Origin: GCA-2688265 sp964527395
Lineage (GTDB): Archaea > Nanobdellota > Nanobdellia > Woesearchaeales > GW2011-AR9
DNA: 28,863 nt
Direction of reading: 5' to 3'
NCBI GenBank assembly: GCA_964527395.1
Contig: CAZGQD010000017.1
Location: 1-28,863, forward strand
A program made the translations under genes and the position numbers. This document shows, piece after piece, positions 22,982-28,863 of the stretch. Below the pieces are notes generated by a model. That model had not been told where the DNA came from. It saw only the letters and a program-made list of their open reading frames with translations, and searched no databases. Numbering within the stretch: position 1 is the first letter of the stretch; each line of letters opens with the position of its first letter.

Positions 22982-23593
22982 TCATCCAAAAACACAAAAA
23001 TAACCTACTCTAGTATCAACCACTTCACAGCCCCAACTATCAATAACAGAACGCCCATATCTTCTAACGGATCCAAAATCTTTCAACTCAAAAATATCCT
23101 CTTTAACATACAACAACTCCAGATTAATAGATCTAAAGTATCTAGCTGCAAGTTCATCAGTAAATTTCTCACCATAAACAGAAATCACAACCTTCTTACC
23201 AAGTTTTTTCATATTTTCAATAGCTTTTTCCTGATCAGGAATATATCCAAGAGTGTTATTCAAACAAATGACATAATCAAATTCAGGTAAATTAGGCGGA
23301 GCAGTGATATCTCCAAGCACCAAACCTACCGAAACAGCAGCCTTCCTAACATTCAAAACAGCAAGTTTATGTATCTCTTCATCAATTTCAATACCAGTCA
23401 AGCTCAAATCTGGCCGAACCTTTAGCAAAGAAATGATTCTGGTAGCATCCATTGAACCAACTTGAAGCACATTTGCAGCATGAGGCAACATTTTACACAA
23501 CAAATCTACTTCTTCATTCCAATTCAACTTATTTTCAGAGGGTATTTCATCTAAAATATCACAATTCACATATACGTCTTTAGCTTCTGGCAT
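22982..23593 (-). CDS. Class I SAM-dependent methyltransferase
   Basis: 203 aa. Rossmann-type SAM-binding features: motif I ANVLQVGSMDATRIISLLKVRPD (G-rich loop altered to VGSMDA), motif II LTGIEIDEEIHKLAVLNV with the acidic ribose-binding Glu/Asp, GLVLGDITA, and motif IV FDYVICLNNTLGYIPDQEKAIENM. The C-terminal part (RYFRSINLELLYVKEDIFELKDFGSVRRYGRSVIDSWG) would hold substrate specificity, with FGSVRRYGRSVIDSWG typical of small-molecule or lipid methyltransferases. Substrate unknown. TATA-like ATATATTTAAG is ~28 nt before the ATG on this strand (leaderless). It ends directly against the PhzF-like gene. Confidence 0.78.
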   Translation of the reverse strand: MPEAKDVYVNCDILDEIPSENKLNWNEEVDLLCKMLPHAANVLQVGSMDATRIISLLKVRPDLSLTGIEIDEEIHKLAVLNVRKAAVSVGLVLGDITAPPNLPEFDYVICLNNTLGYIPDQEKAIENMKKLGKKVVISVYGEKFTDELAARYFRSINLELLYVKEDIFELKDFGSVRRYGRSVIDSWGCEVVDTRVGYFCVFG

Positions 23594-23644
23594 ATGAAAA
23601 ACAGCTTAATTCAACTTAAATATATTTCTATAAATAATCATTAT

Positions 23645-23707
23645 TACGAAAAACCCTACAATTCTCCGGAAAACCCACGGAAATTCTACCGCAACGCACT
23701 TTTAAAC
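23645..23707 (+). promoter_or_regulatory. Promoter with paired TTCCG operator (copy 3)
   Basis: TACGAAAAA (23645), then CCGGAAAACCCACGG (23666-23680), then ACCGCAACGCACTTTTAAAC with the TATA part at 23699. The core is the reverse complement of the 3396 type. From the core to the TATA box it is nearly identical to the radC promoter at 27252-27293. Confidence 0.7.
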
Positions 23708-23726
23708 TAAAATACAATAAATTTGA

Positions 23727-24086
23727 TTGGCAAACAAGCAAAAAGCTCAGGATTGGTCAAATTACGTAATCAGAAAAATAAGACAATATCAAAGAAATAA
23801 CATATTTTTCACAAAAATAGATGATCTTAAGGAGTTACAAAAAAGAAATAAAGCCTCTATTGGTGAGATGAAAAATGAAATAATTGAGAATAAATACCTA
23901 ATTTTTGCAGAAAAACAAAAAATAGAACACCAAGGCTCATTTGAGGATAGATTTCGCTGTTATTTTGTGTTTAACAATAATAAAGCAAGGTGTTATGTAT
24001 TTAAATTCAATAAAAAATTAAAGGTGATTACTGCATTTATCTTGGGAAAAACTACTTTAAGGAAGTACAGGAAAAAGTTTAAATAA
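23727..24086 (+). CDS. DUF4258-like protein, probable toxin
   Basis: 119 aa. A charged helical N-terminus (WSNYVIRKIRQYQRNNIFF) leads to a compact domain: NKASIGEMKNEIIENKYLIF, YFVFNNNKARCYVFKF, LKVITAFILGKTTLRKYRKKF. This matches the DUF4258 pattern (I....I..AI......I; strand; VITAY....G..), related to small RelE/BrnT-fold RNases. DUF4258 genes often sit before DUF2283 genes, as here (22 nt gap), supporting a toxin-antitoxin pair. The start is TTG, ~24 nt after the TATA box. The next in-frame ATG lies at about residue 48, inside the domain, so TTG (leaderless) is preferred. It has the same promoter element as radC. Confidence 0.65.
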   Translation: MANKQKAQDWSNYVIRKIRQYQRNNIFFTKIDDLKELQKRNKASIGEMKNEIIENKYLIFAEKQKIEHQGSFEDRFRCYFVFNNNKARCYVFKFNKKLKVITAFILGKTTLRKYRKKFK

Positions 24087-24108
24087 ATAAACAAGGTATA
24101 AATTAACC

Positions 24109-24477
24109 ATGAAAGAAGAAAAATTCAATATTTCATACGATCAGGATAATGACGTTTTATATTTATCAAATAAACAATTAGATGTAGAAGAAAGTGTCGA
24201 ACTAACTGAAGACATTGTTATAGATTTAAACAAAAAAGATGAATTAGTTGGTCTTGAAATATTCAACGCATACAAATTTCTCAATACTCTTAACGAAAAG
24301 ATTTCAAAGGATATTCTATCAAAAATGAATAATGTAAATCTTGAATTAAAAAGGTATAAGAGCTATTATTTAATTTCAATCTCATTTGAACATAACAATC
24401 AAAAATACAAAGAAAAACTACCTGCTTTCACAGATCAAGAGTATGAAAGTCCATTAATAGCTTCAGTTAGTAGCTAA
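24109..24477 (+). CDS. DUF2283-like protein, probable antitoxin
   Basis: 122 aa. The first ~60 residues match DUF2283: FNISYDQDNDVLYLSNKQ....EESVELTEDIVIDLNKKDELVGLEIFNAYKFL, i.e. the YD...D.LYI and D....G.VVG.EI.NA signatures. The remaining ~60 residues (NVNLELKRYKSYYLISISFEHNNQKYKEKLPAF) are an extra strand-rich part not found in the shortest family members. It pairs with the DUF4258-like gene upstream. A TATA-like GTTTAAATAAATA overlaps the upstream stop, ~27 nt before this ATG, so the antitoxin may also be made from its own leaderless transcript. Role inferred from family pairing. Confidence 0.7.
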   Translation: MKEEKFNISYDQDNDVLYLSNKQLDVEESVELTEDIVIDLNKKDELVGLEIFNAYKFLNTLNEKISKDILSKMNNVNLELKRYKSYYLISISFEHNNQKYKEKLPAFTDQEYESPLIASVSS

Positions 24478-24487
24478 AGAAAAAAAA

Positions 24488-25180
24488 TCAAGCATCCACT
24501 AGATAAGTTTCAACTCTCTCGACTCCAGCACCTTTATTCTTTCGCTTCAATCGAATCATTCCAATCTCAGAACTATTTTTGACATGCGTCCCTCCACATT
24601 TAATCACAATTGGACCACTTTCCCACACACGAATCTTAGGGTTCTCAGTATCATTGCAAGTCACAACAGGATGTCCACCAGATATAAATTCATTACAAAG
24701 CTCCTCAACTTTCTTAAGACGTTCATTGTCAAGCCTCTTTTCAGATTTATAGTTTGAACTATCTTTTCTATCATCTACAGTAGATCCGATCCGAACTAAT
24801 TCACCAAAAACCTGATACAAAAAGTGTTCCATAATATGCGAAGCACCATGTAAACGCATTATTTTCAGCCTTCTGTTCCAATCAATCTCACAAGAGACCA
24901 CATCTCCTACAGAAAAACTATTCCCAACTTCACTTTCCATAATATGAACAACTTCTCCACCAACAGGAACTTCAGATCCATCAATAATAGCCATTTCTGT
25001 ATTTTCTTTAACTGTATCAACAACTCGAATTCCAGAAATAGTCCCAGTATCACCAACTTGCCCTCCTCCTTCAGGAAAAAAACAAGTCTGATTTAAAACA
25101 ACACGATTCCCAGAAACAGACACAACTTTAGCTTCAAATGTTTTCATATATGGATCTTCATAAAATATCTTTTTTGCCAT
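24488..25180 (-). CDS. alaX: Alanyl-tRNA editing protein AlaX
   Basis: 230 aa, the medium (AlaX-M) type. Residues ~1-95 are the AlaRS-like beta barrel with CFFPEGGGQVGDTG. Residues ~100-230 are the editing domain with Zn ligands HGASH (His111, His115) and CGGTH (Cys195, His199). It hydrolyses Ser-tRNA-Ala (and Gly-tRNA-Ala) in trans. The first motif has HGASH where HTATH or HTAQH is usual. TATA-like CTTATATAATTT is ~25 nt upstream of the ATG on this strand (leaderless). Together with the YbaK-type gene it suggests attention to translation fidelity, though the two are not in one operon. Confidence 0.92.
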   Translation of the reverse strand: MAKKIFYEDPYMKTFEAKVVSVSGNRVVLNQTCFFPEGGGQVGDTGTISGIRVVDTVKENTEMAIIDGSEVPVGGEVVHIMESEVGNSFSVGDVVSCEIDWNRRLKIMRLHGASHIMEHFLYQVFGELVRIGSTVDDRKDSSNYKSEKRLDNERLKKVEELCNEFISGGHPVVTCNDTENPKIRVWESGPIVIKCGGTHVKNSSEIGMIRLKRKNKGAGVERVETYLVDA

Positions 25181-25330
25181 AAATAGCCAAAAAGCGTAAA
25201 TTATATAAGTCTAGTGTATATTATTTTACAAATATGCTTAAAAATCATAATTTTAGACTCAGATAAATGCTTAATTTAACACAAAAAACACAAAAAAGCA
25301 CAAAATTAATCAAATTTAATAGTAAATAAA

Positions 25331-25999
25331 ATGAAAACTACAAAAAATATTAGTCAATTAGTCAGAGATTACATAGACAATAAGCCCTTCTTAAGAGAGG
25401 CATTAAGACAAGACATTATCAATTTTGCAGCTCTAGCTGAAAAAATAAAACATTTCTTGGACAAAAAGCATGGAACAAACCTTAAACACATAACTGTCAT
25501 CCAAGCTATTAGAAGGTATCAAAGTAAAGTAGAAAATTCCCATATTAATCAAACAAAATATGGTAAAGGTGCTGAAGCAAATCTAAAAACTAATCTTCAT
25601 ATGTTTACAATATTAAGATCAGACTCAGTTTTAAACAAATTAGTACAAATAACAAAGTTAATTGACTTCAAATCAGGTGGAATTCTGCATGTAACTCAAG
25701 GAAACTACCATCTATCTTTAATAACCAACACTTACAATGTAAAAAGTATAAAAAAAGCTTTAAAAAATGAAAAAATAGTAAGGGAAGATAAAAATTTAGT
25801 AAGTATCTCCCTAAAATATTCTCATAAACTAATTGACGTTCCTGGAAATATGTTTCTTTTATCAGGCAGCTTAGCTTGGGACAACATTACAATTATTAGT
25901 ACTGTAGAAACTATGTCAGAGACAACTTTCATGGTCAAAGAAGAAGATGCAACTAGAGCTTTAAGCAAACTAACTCAAGTAATGAAAGATCACGAATGA
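25331..25999 (+). CDS. ACT-domain regulator-like protein
   Basis: 222 aa. Residues ~1-60 are helical, possibly a DNA-binding helix-turn-helix (NFAALAEKIKHFLDKKHGTNLKHITVIQAIRRY). Residues ~155-220 resemble an aspartokinase-type ACT domain: VSISLKYSHKLIDVPGNMFLLSGSLAWDNITIISTVETMSETTFMVKEEDATRALSKLTQVM. There the PG turn, long helix, I-strand and TFMVKEEDA..A signature are all present. ACT domains bind amino acids, so it may be an amino-acid-responsive regulator; a conserved archaeal group of this layout exists, by my recollection. A weak A/T-rich region precedes the ATG. It is followed by the tandem-repeat array and assembly gap. Confidence 0.6.
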   Translation: MKTTKNISQLVRDYIDNKPFLREALRQDIINFAALAEKIKHFLDKKHGTNLKHITVIQAIRRYQSKVENSHINQTKYGKGAEANLKTNLHMFTILRSDSVLNKLVQITKLIDFKSGGILHVTQGNYHLSLITNTYNVKSIKKALKNEKIVREDKNLVSISLKYSHKLIDVPGNMFLLSGSLAWDNITIISTVETMSETTFMVKEEDATRALSKLTQVMKDHE

Positions 26000-26071
26000 A
26001 TCTAATTTGTTATAAAATTAAGTAATTATAAAATGCTAAGAACAAATATTAAAATAATCAATAAAATAGAA

Positions 26072-26156
26072 ATAACTAATTATAAAAATAAAATAACTCT
26101 ATATAAAAATAAAATAACTCTATATAAAAATAAAATAACTCTATATAAAAATAAAA
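26072..26156 (+). repeat. 21-bp tandem repeat array running into an assembly gap
   Basis: Three identical 21-bp units (26093-26113, 26114-26134, 26135-26155) start ATAACTCTATATAAA and end AATAAA. A diverged unit precedes them (26072-26092). After the gap, the sequence resumes with TAACTCT, the same phase as a unit start. Each unit holds a TATA-like CTATATAAA and an A5 tract. There are no spacers, so it is not a CRISPR. Coding is not expected here. Confidence 0.9.
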
Positions 26157-26256
26157 NNNNNNNNNNNNNNNNNNNNNNNNNNNNNNNNNNNNNNNNNNNN
26201 NNNNNNNNNNNNNNNNNNNNNNNNNNNNNNNNNNNNNNNNNNNNNNNNNNNNNNNN
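26157..26256. other. Assembly gap of 100 N
   Basis: Exactly 100 N, the conventional size for a gap of unknown length. It sits in the 21-bp array, so the repeat probably broke the assembly. Confidence 0.98.
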
Positions 26257-26261
26257 TAACT

Positions 26262-27056
26262 CTACCAGTAAATCTTCCCTGGAAATGCTTCTAAATCATT
26301 ATCAGAGTTTAATATCATAGCTCCACCATATAATGGGTCTCTTCCTGAAGCTTCTTCTATAAGTTCACTAGTTTCATCATCATCTATTCCAAAAGCAACT
26401 ACTGTAGCAAAAGTCTCACCATCTCCAATATCATTACCACAAACTGCAATAATTCCTCTGGCACCTTCTGGCATAATATCACTAATAGCCCTATAACCTA
26501 CTGATCTTCTAACAGCTTCATTATCAATACCAATTGCAAAATAATGACCATTTTCAGTCCATCCGCTTGCATCAACAACTTGGCTATCATACAATATATC
26601 TATATTTTCAATATTTAATACATCGCCAATAAAATGATTTTGTAAATCTACAGCTGCTTCGTAATCATTTTCTGTAGAATTTTCTCCAACAACCATGTTT
26701 CCTTTAAAATTATAATTATTATCTGCAAAACAATCTTCAGTATTTAGAAATCTAAGATCATCACATGACCCTTTAGGCGCAGCACATATCCCTTCAAGTT
26801 CAGTAGTTTCTTCACCAGGAATTGTAATTGTAACTGTATCTGCTGGAGTTTCATGTTCTGTAGCTACATCATCTATCTCAAAAAAGTAACCAGTATCTTC
26901 ACCAGTATCATTTGATCCACTTTGCATCTCTACTCCAAAAACACCATCTCCTTCACTAGCTACTGGTATTCCATAAGAGTCTAAACCTATTCCTCCACAT
27001 CCGGTACTCACTATCAAGCCTAAGCTAGCTCCTATTAATCTTAATCTTTTTTCCAT
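26262..27056 (-). CDS. S-layer-like surface lipoprotein
   Basis: 264 aa. Signal and lipobox MEKRLRLIGASLGLIVSTGC (Cys20), then an acidic, Asp/Glu/Thr-rich segment (~25-90). The latter part resembles archaeal S-layer/surface proteins: FKGNMVVGENSTENDYEAAVDLQNHFI recalls the family's VVG..A...D..AA..IA motif, HYFAIGIDNEAVRRSV recalls the later GGP.VN strand, and it ends PLYGGAMILNSDNDLEAFPGKIYW. Four Cys lie mid-protein (CAAPKGSC...C, and a later C). AGGTG lies 6 nt before the ATG on this strand, so it has a leader. Its stop codon abuts the assembly gap and repeat array. Surface location is likely; S-layer homology is moderate. Confidence 0.7.
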   Translation of the reverse strand: MEKRLRLIGASLGLIVSTGCGGIGLDSYGIPVASEGDGVFGVEMQSGSNDTGEDTGYFFEIDDVATEHETPADTVTITIPGEETTELEGICAAPKGSCDDLRFLNTEDCFADNNYNFKGNMVVGENSTENDYEAAVDLQNHFIGDVLNIENIDILYDSQVVDASGWTENGHYFAIGIDNEAVRRSVGYRAISDIMPEGARGIIAVCGNDIGDGETFATVVAFGIDDDETSELIEEASGRDPLYGGAMILNSDNDLEAFPGKIYW

Positions 27057-27230
27057 ATTTTCACCTATTTGTAAACCTCAAACCAAAATATCTCTCATAT
27101 ATGTACAAAATACGAGCTCTATTTATAAGCATTATGGACAAAAAGTCACTAAATAGTAACAAAAAAGAAGATGGCTACTTCATAACCAACTACCACAATC
27201 CATTTCAGCTATACTCAAATTCTTCAATTT

Positions 27231-27293
27231 TACGAAAAAACACCCAAATCTCCGGAAGAACCACGGAAATTCCACCGCAACGCACTTTTAAAC
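27231..27293 (+). promoter_or_regulatory. Promoter with paired TTCCG operator (copy 4, radC)
   Basis: TACGAAAAA (27231), then CCGGAAGAACCACGG (27252-27266), then ACCGCAACGCACTTTTAAAC with the TATA part at 27285. The core equals the reverse complement of the 3396 core at 14 of 15 positions. The ATG follows ~25 bp after the TATA box, i.e. leaderless. Confidence 0.72.
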
Positions 27294-27312
27294 AAAAACC
27301 TTTCAAAAGAGC

Positions 27313-27984
27313 ATGAGAATGAAAGACATTCCATGGTTTAATCGGCCATGGACAAAGATGAGCCGTAATGGCATAGAATCACTTGACGACGCCGAACTAC
27401 TAGCACTTGTATTCATACAAGGAACCAAGAAACTAAATGCCTTAGAGCTAGCCAACACAGTTTTGAACAAGCACAACTTCCATAAGTTAGAAGAAGTAGC
27501 AACAGATGAACTAACAAAAATATCTGGAGACAAAGTAAAGTCCTTCCAACTAAAAGCTGTAGCAGAGATATGTAAACGTTACACAAAATTGCAAAACAAA
27601 GGCTTCAAAAGAACAATAGATTCTGCCAAAGACGTCTACAATTTCTTCAAAGTTGATTTAAAAAACAAACAAAAAGAACATTTATACGCCCTTCTATTGG
27701 ATGCTAAAAACAAAATAATCAAAGAAGATTTAGTTAGTGTTGGAACTTTAACGCAAAGTTTTGCTCATCCAAGAGAAGTTTTCAAAGAAGCAATAAAGAA
27801 GTCAGCCAATTCTATAATTTTGGTGCATAACCATCCTAGTGGTGACCATAATCCTTCTAAAGAAGACTTAAGTCTCACAAAAAAGATGCAATTAGCAGGC
27901 AAGACTCTAGGGATCTTAGTAACAGACCATATTATCATTGGAAAAGACAACTATTGGAGCTTTCAGGAAGCTAAGAATAAGTGA
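27313..27984 (+). CDS. radC: RadC family protein (JAMM/MPN+ domain)
   Basis: 223 aa, standard RadC length. Residues ~1-95 are the N-terminal helical UPF0758 part with a helix-hairpin-helix-like segment (PWFNRPWTKMSRNGIESLDDAELLALVFIQGT). Residues ~105-220 carry the JAMM metal motif: Glu122 in KEHLYALLLDA, then VHNHPSGDHNPSKED with His172, His174, Ser176 and Asp185. TQSFAHPREVFKEAIKKSANSIILVHNHPSG is classic. RadC's biochemical role is unsettled; it was linked to repair and recombination and is often carried on mobile elements. ATG codons at 27313 and 27319 are both possible. It has its own promoter with the shared operator. Confidence 0.93.
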   Translation: MRMKDIPWFNRPWTKMSRNGIESLDDAELLALVFIQGTKKLNALELANTVLNKHNFHKLEEVATDELTKISGDKVKSFQLKAVAEICKRYTKLQNKGFKRTIDSAKDVYNFFKVDLKNKQKEHLYALLLDAKNKIIKEDLVSVGTLTQSFAHPREVFKEAIKKSANSIILVHNHPSGDHNPSKEDLSLTKKMQLAGKTLGILVTDHIIIGKDNYWSFQEAKNK

Positions 27985-27997
27985 TTTTTGCAAAAGA

Positions 27998-28040
27998 TTT
28001 ATATTTTCTTACTTTTCTTACATTTAAGGAAAGGTGATAA
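27998..28040 (+). promoter_or_regulatory. Promoter and ribosome site of the AbrB/MazF pair
   Basis: TTATATTTTC (~27999-28008) acts as the TATA box and AAGGAAAGGTGAT (28026-28038) as the ribosome site. Both support the ATG at 28042, not the in-frame TTG at 27988 that lies before the TATA box. Confidence 0.6.
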
Positions 28041-28041
28041 A

Positions 28042-28290
28042 ATGACAATTGTAGAAATAAGGACAGCAACAGTAACAGAAAAAGGACAGATTTCGATACC
28101 AAAATCAGTAAGAACTAATAATTCGTTCAAAAAAGGTTCAAAAATTGCAATTTTAGCATTTGAGAATCACATAGAATTAAGGCCAATGCATCAAATTAGT
28201 GAAGGTATGAAAACTGCTATTGCAAGTCAAAAAGTATTAGCAAGAGAATGGAACACAAAAGAGGAAGACGAGGCATGGAAAAATTTGTAA
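28042..28290 (+). CDS. AbrB/SpoVT-type antitoxin
   Basis: 82 aa. Residues ~7-48 are a swapped-hairpin AbrB DNA-binding domain: TATVTEKGQISIPKSVRTNNSFKKGSKIAILAFENHIELRPM, with the K/R-GQ-I.IPK..R signature. The C-terminal part (MKTAIASQKVLAREWNTKEEDEAWKNL) is an acidic helix of the kind that binds the toxin. The MazF-like gene overlaps its end by 16 nt. The likely role is repression of the operon and inhibition of the toxin. The start was chosen from the ribosome site and domain boundary. Confidence 0.85.
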   Translation: MTIVEIRTATVTEKGQISIPKSVRTNNSFKKGSKIAILAFENHIELRPMHQISEGMKTAIASQKVLAREWNTKEEDEAWKNL

Positions 28291-28604
28291 AAGGAGAAAT
28301 AGTTATTATTCCTTTTCCTTTCACAAATCTTTATACTTTCAAAAAAAGACCTGCTTTAGTTATATCTGACATAGACAAGAAAGACTTCATTCTTTGTCAA
28401 ATTACAAGCAAATCAAAAGACGATGATTATTCTGTTTTGTTAAAAAATGAAGATTTCTTAGATGGAAAACTACCATTACTTAGTTATATCAGGCCAAATA
28501 GGTTATTCACAGCAGACAAATCCTTAGTAATAAGAAAAGCAGGGTTGATAAATTCAAAAAAGATTAGTGAAGTAATTAATAAACTAATAGAAATAATAAA
28601 ATAA
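28275..28604 (+). CDS. MazF/PemK-like endoribonuclease toxin
   Basis: 109 aa from the ATG at 28275. It has the MazF barrel signatures: KGEIVIIPFPFTNLYTFKKRPALVISD (the G-x-I....PF.....KKRP.LVIS pattern), FILCQITSK, and LPLLSYIRPNRLFTADKSLVIRKAGLI. MazF-type enzymes cut mRNA at short motifs. An upstream in-frame ATG (28248) would overlap the antitoxin by 43 nt and add an unrelated N-terminus, so 28275 is preferred. The 16-nt overlap indicates translational coupling with the AbrB-type antitoxin. Confidence 0.88.
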   Translation: MEKFVKGEIVIIPFPFTNLYTFKKRPALVISDIDKKDFILCQITSKSKDDDYSVLLKNEDFLDGKLPLLSYIRPNRLFTADKSLVIRKAGLINSKKISEVINKLIEIIK

Positions 28605-28669
28605 TAAACAAAAAACTTGTGAACACAATGATCAATGGTTCGGAAACTAACTCTGGTTACCCAAAACCC

Positions 28670-28678
28670 TATAAATAA
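28670..28678 (+). promoter_or_regulatory. TATA box of the terminal gene
   Basis: CTATAAATA ~26 bp before the ATG at 28700, no ribosome site. Confidence 0.55.
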
Positions 28679-28699
28679 GATCAATTCTCAAATACAATC

Positions 28700-28858
28700 A
28701 TGAAACTCCTAGAAAACCCACCAAATCCACTTTTACATGTATTTGTTTGCATCAATGATAGAACTAGCAAAAACCAGAACATGGATTCTTGTGCCCCTGA
28801 AATAACAGCTGTAGAATTCCATAATTCTGCAAAAAATTTTCAAAAAGTTCCTTTATAA
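28700..28858 (+). CDS. Short ORF with N-terminal half of a thioredoxin-like [2Fe-2S] ferredoxin
   Basis: 52 aa. LLHVFVCINDR....NQNMDSCAPEIT resembles the start of thioredoxin-like (2Fe-2S) ferredoxins (HVFVC.N.R......SC), with Cys17 and Cys31 as the first two of four cluster ligands. Normal members have ~80-100 residues and two further Cys, but a TAA stop follows VEFHNSAKNFQKVPL five bases before the window ends. Either the gene is broken by a frameshift or stop, or this is a remnant. A well-placed TATA box suggests it is, or was, expressed. The sequence after the stop would decide. Confidence 0.5.
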   Translation: MKLLENPPNPLLHVFVCINDRTSKNQNMDSCAPEITAVEFHNSAKNFQKVPL

Positions 28859-28863
28859 GCATT

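Noticed and set aside
26072..26156. Possible CRISPR array
   Set aside because: The 21-bp units are directly adjacent with no spacers and no cas genes are present.
26033..26320. Open frame across the N gap
   Set aside because: It exists only because N codons are not read as stops; the sequence is a tandem repeat and overlaps the real minus-strand gene.
27988..28041. Longer TTG start for the AbrB-type antitoxin
   Set aside because: The TTG lies before the TATA box, and the ATG at 28042 has a good ribosome site and the proper domain start.
28248..28274. Upstream ATG for the MazF-like toxin
   Set aside because: It adds a basic leader unlike MazF; the ATG at 28275 gives the standard N-terminus and a short overlap.

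Overview
The window looks like a piece of an AT-rich archaeal chromosome, most likely a DPANN-type archaeon (Woesearchaeales/Pacearchaeales-like; this placement is inferred from gene content, not tested). Three things argue for Archaea. Most genes have an A/T-rich TATA box about 25 bp before the start codon and no Shine-Dalgarno, i.e. leaderless mRNAs. The minority with a leader carry a short GGAGG/AGGTG-type ribosome site. Several families are typical of archaea (two-domain AlaX, DUF2391, an S-layer-like lipoprotein, an ACT-domain regulator). Several genes are nevertheless of bacterial type: GroES/GroEL, RadC, ORF6N, DUF3179 and CcdA. No rRNA, tRNA or CRISPR array was recognised.

Layout. 1-1858: two tandem genes ending in phosphohistidine swivelling domains (PEP-synthase type). 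1925-3361: ribH, then a ribbon-helix-helix/UPF0175 antitoxin and PIN (DUF3368) toxin pair, then a second copy of the 3' end of ribH. 3457-4395: ORF6N/PLD protein. 4426-8318: DUF3179 lipoprotein (minus), a winged-helix + nucleotidyltransferase pair (plus), and a thioredoxin lipoprotein-CcdA operon (minus). 8376-8650: a MITE-like element. 8697-12822: membrane protein, acidic secreted protein, topoisomerase IB + DUF2391 pair, a structured intergenic region, glutaredoxin. 12860-15053 (minus): Ser/Thr kinase and small membrane protein. 15196-17568: UvrD-type helicase with RQC-like and HRDC-like ends. 18160-20471: groES, a 434-nt structured non-coding gap, groEL. 20559-25999: lipoprotein, YbaK-type deacylase, PhzF-like protein, methyltransferase, DUF4258/DUF2283 pair, AlaX, ACT protein. 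26072-26256: a 21-bp tandem repeat running into a 100-N assembly gap. 26262-28858: S-layer-like lipoprotein, RadC, AbrB/MazF pair, and an unusually short ferredoxin-like ORF at the edge.

How genes work together. A redox group (thioredoxin lipoprotein, CcdA, glutaredoxin, perhaps DUF3179) points to thiol traffic across the membrane. Four small two-gene modules (PIN/UPF0175, wHTH/NTase, DUF4258/DUF2283, AbrB/MazF) look like toxin-antitoxin or defence cassettes.

The strongest new signal is regulatory. Four promoters (ORF6N/PLD at 3457, RQC-UvrD helicase at 15196, DUF4258-like gene at 23727, RadC at 27313) share a paired TTCCG element of about 15 bp with 11-bp spacing, in either orientation. It lies 16-18 bp before the TATA box and is followed by an ACC-NN-AAC-N-CA motif. 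I found it nowhere else in the window. It may mark an undescribed archaeal DNA-damage or stress regulon.
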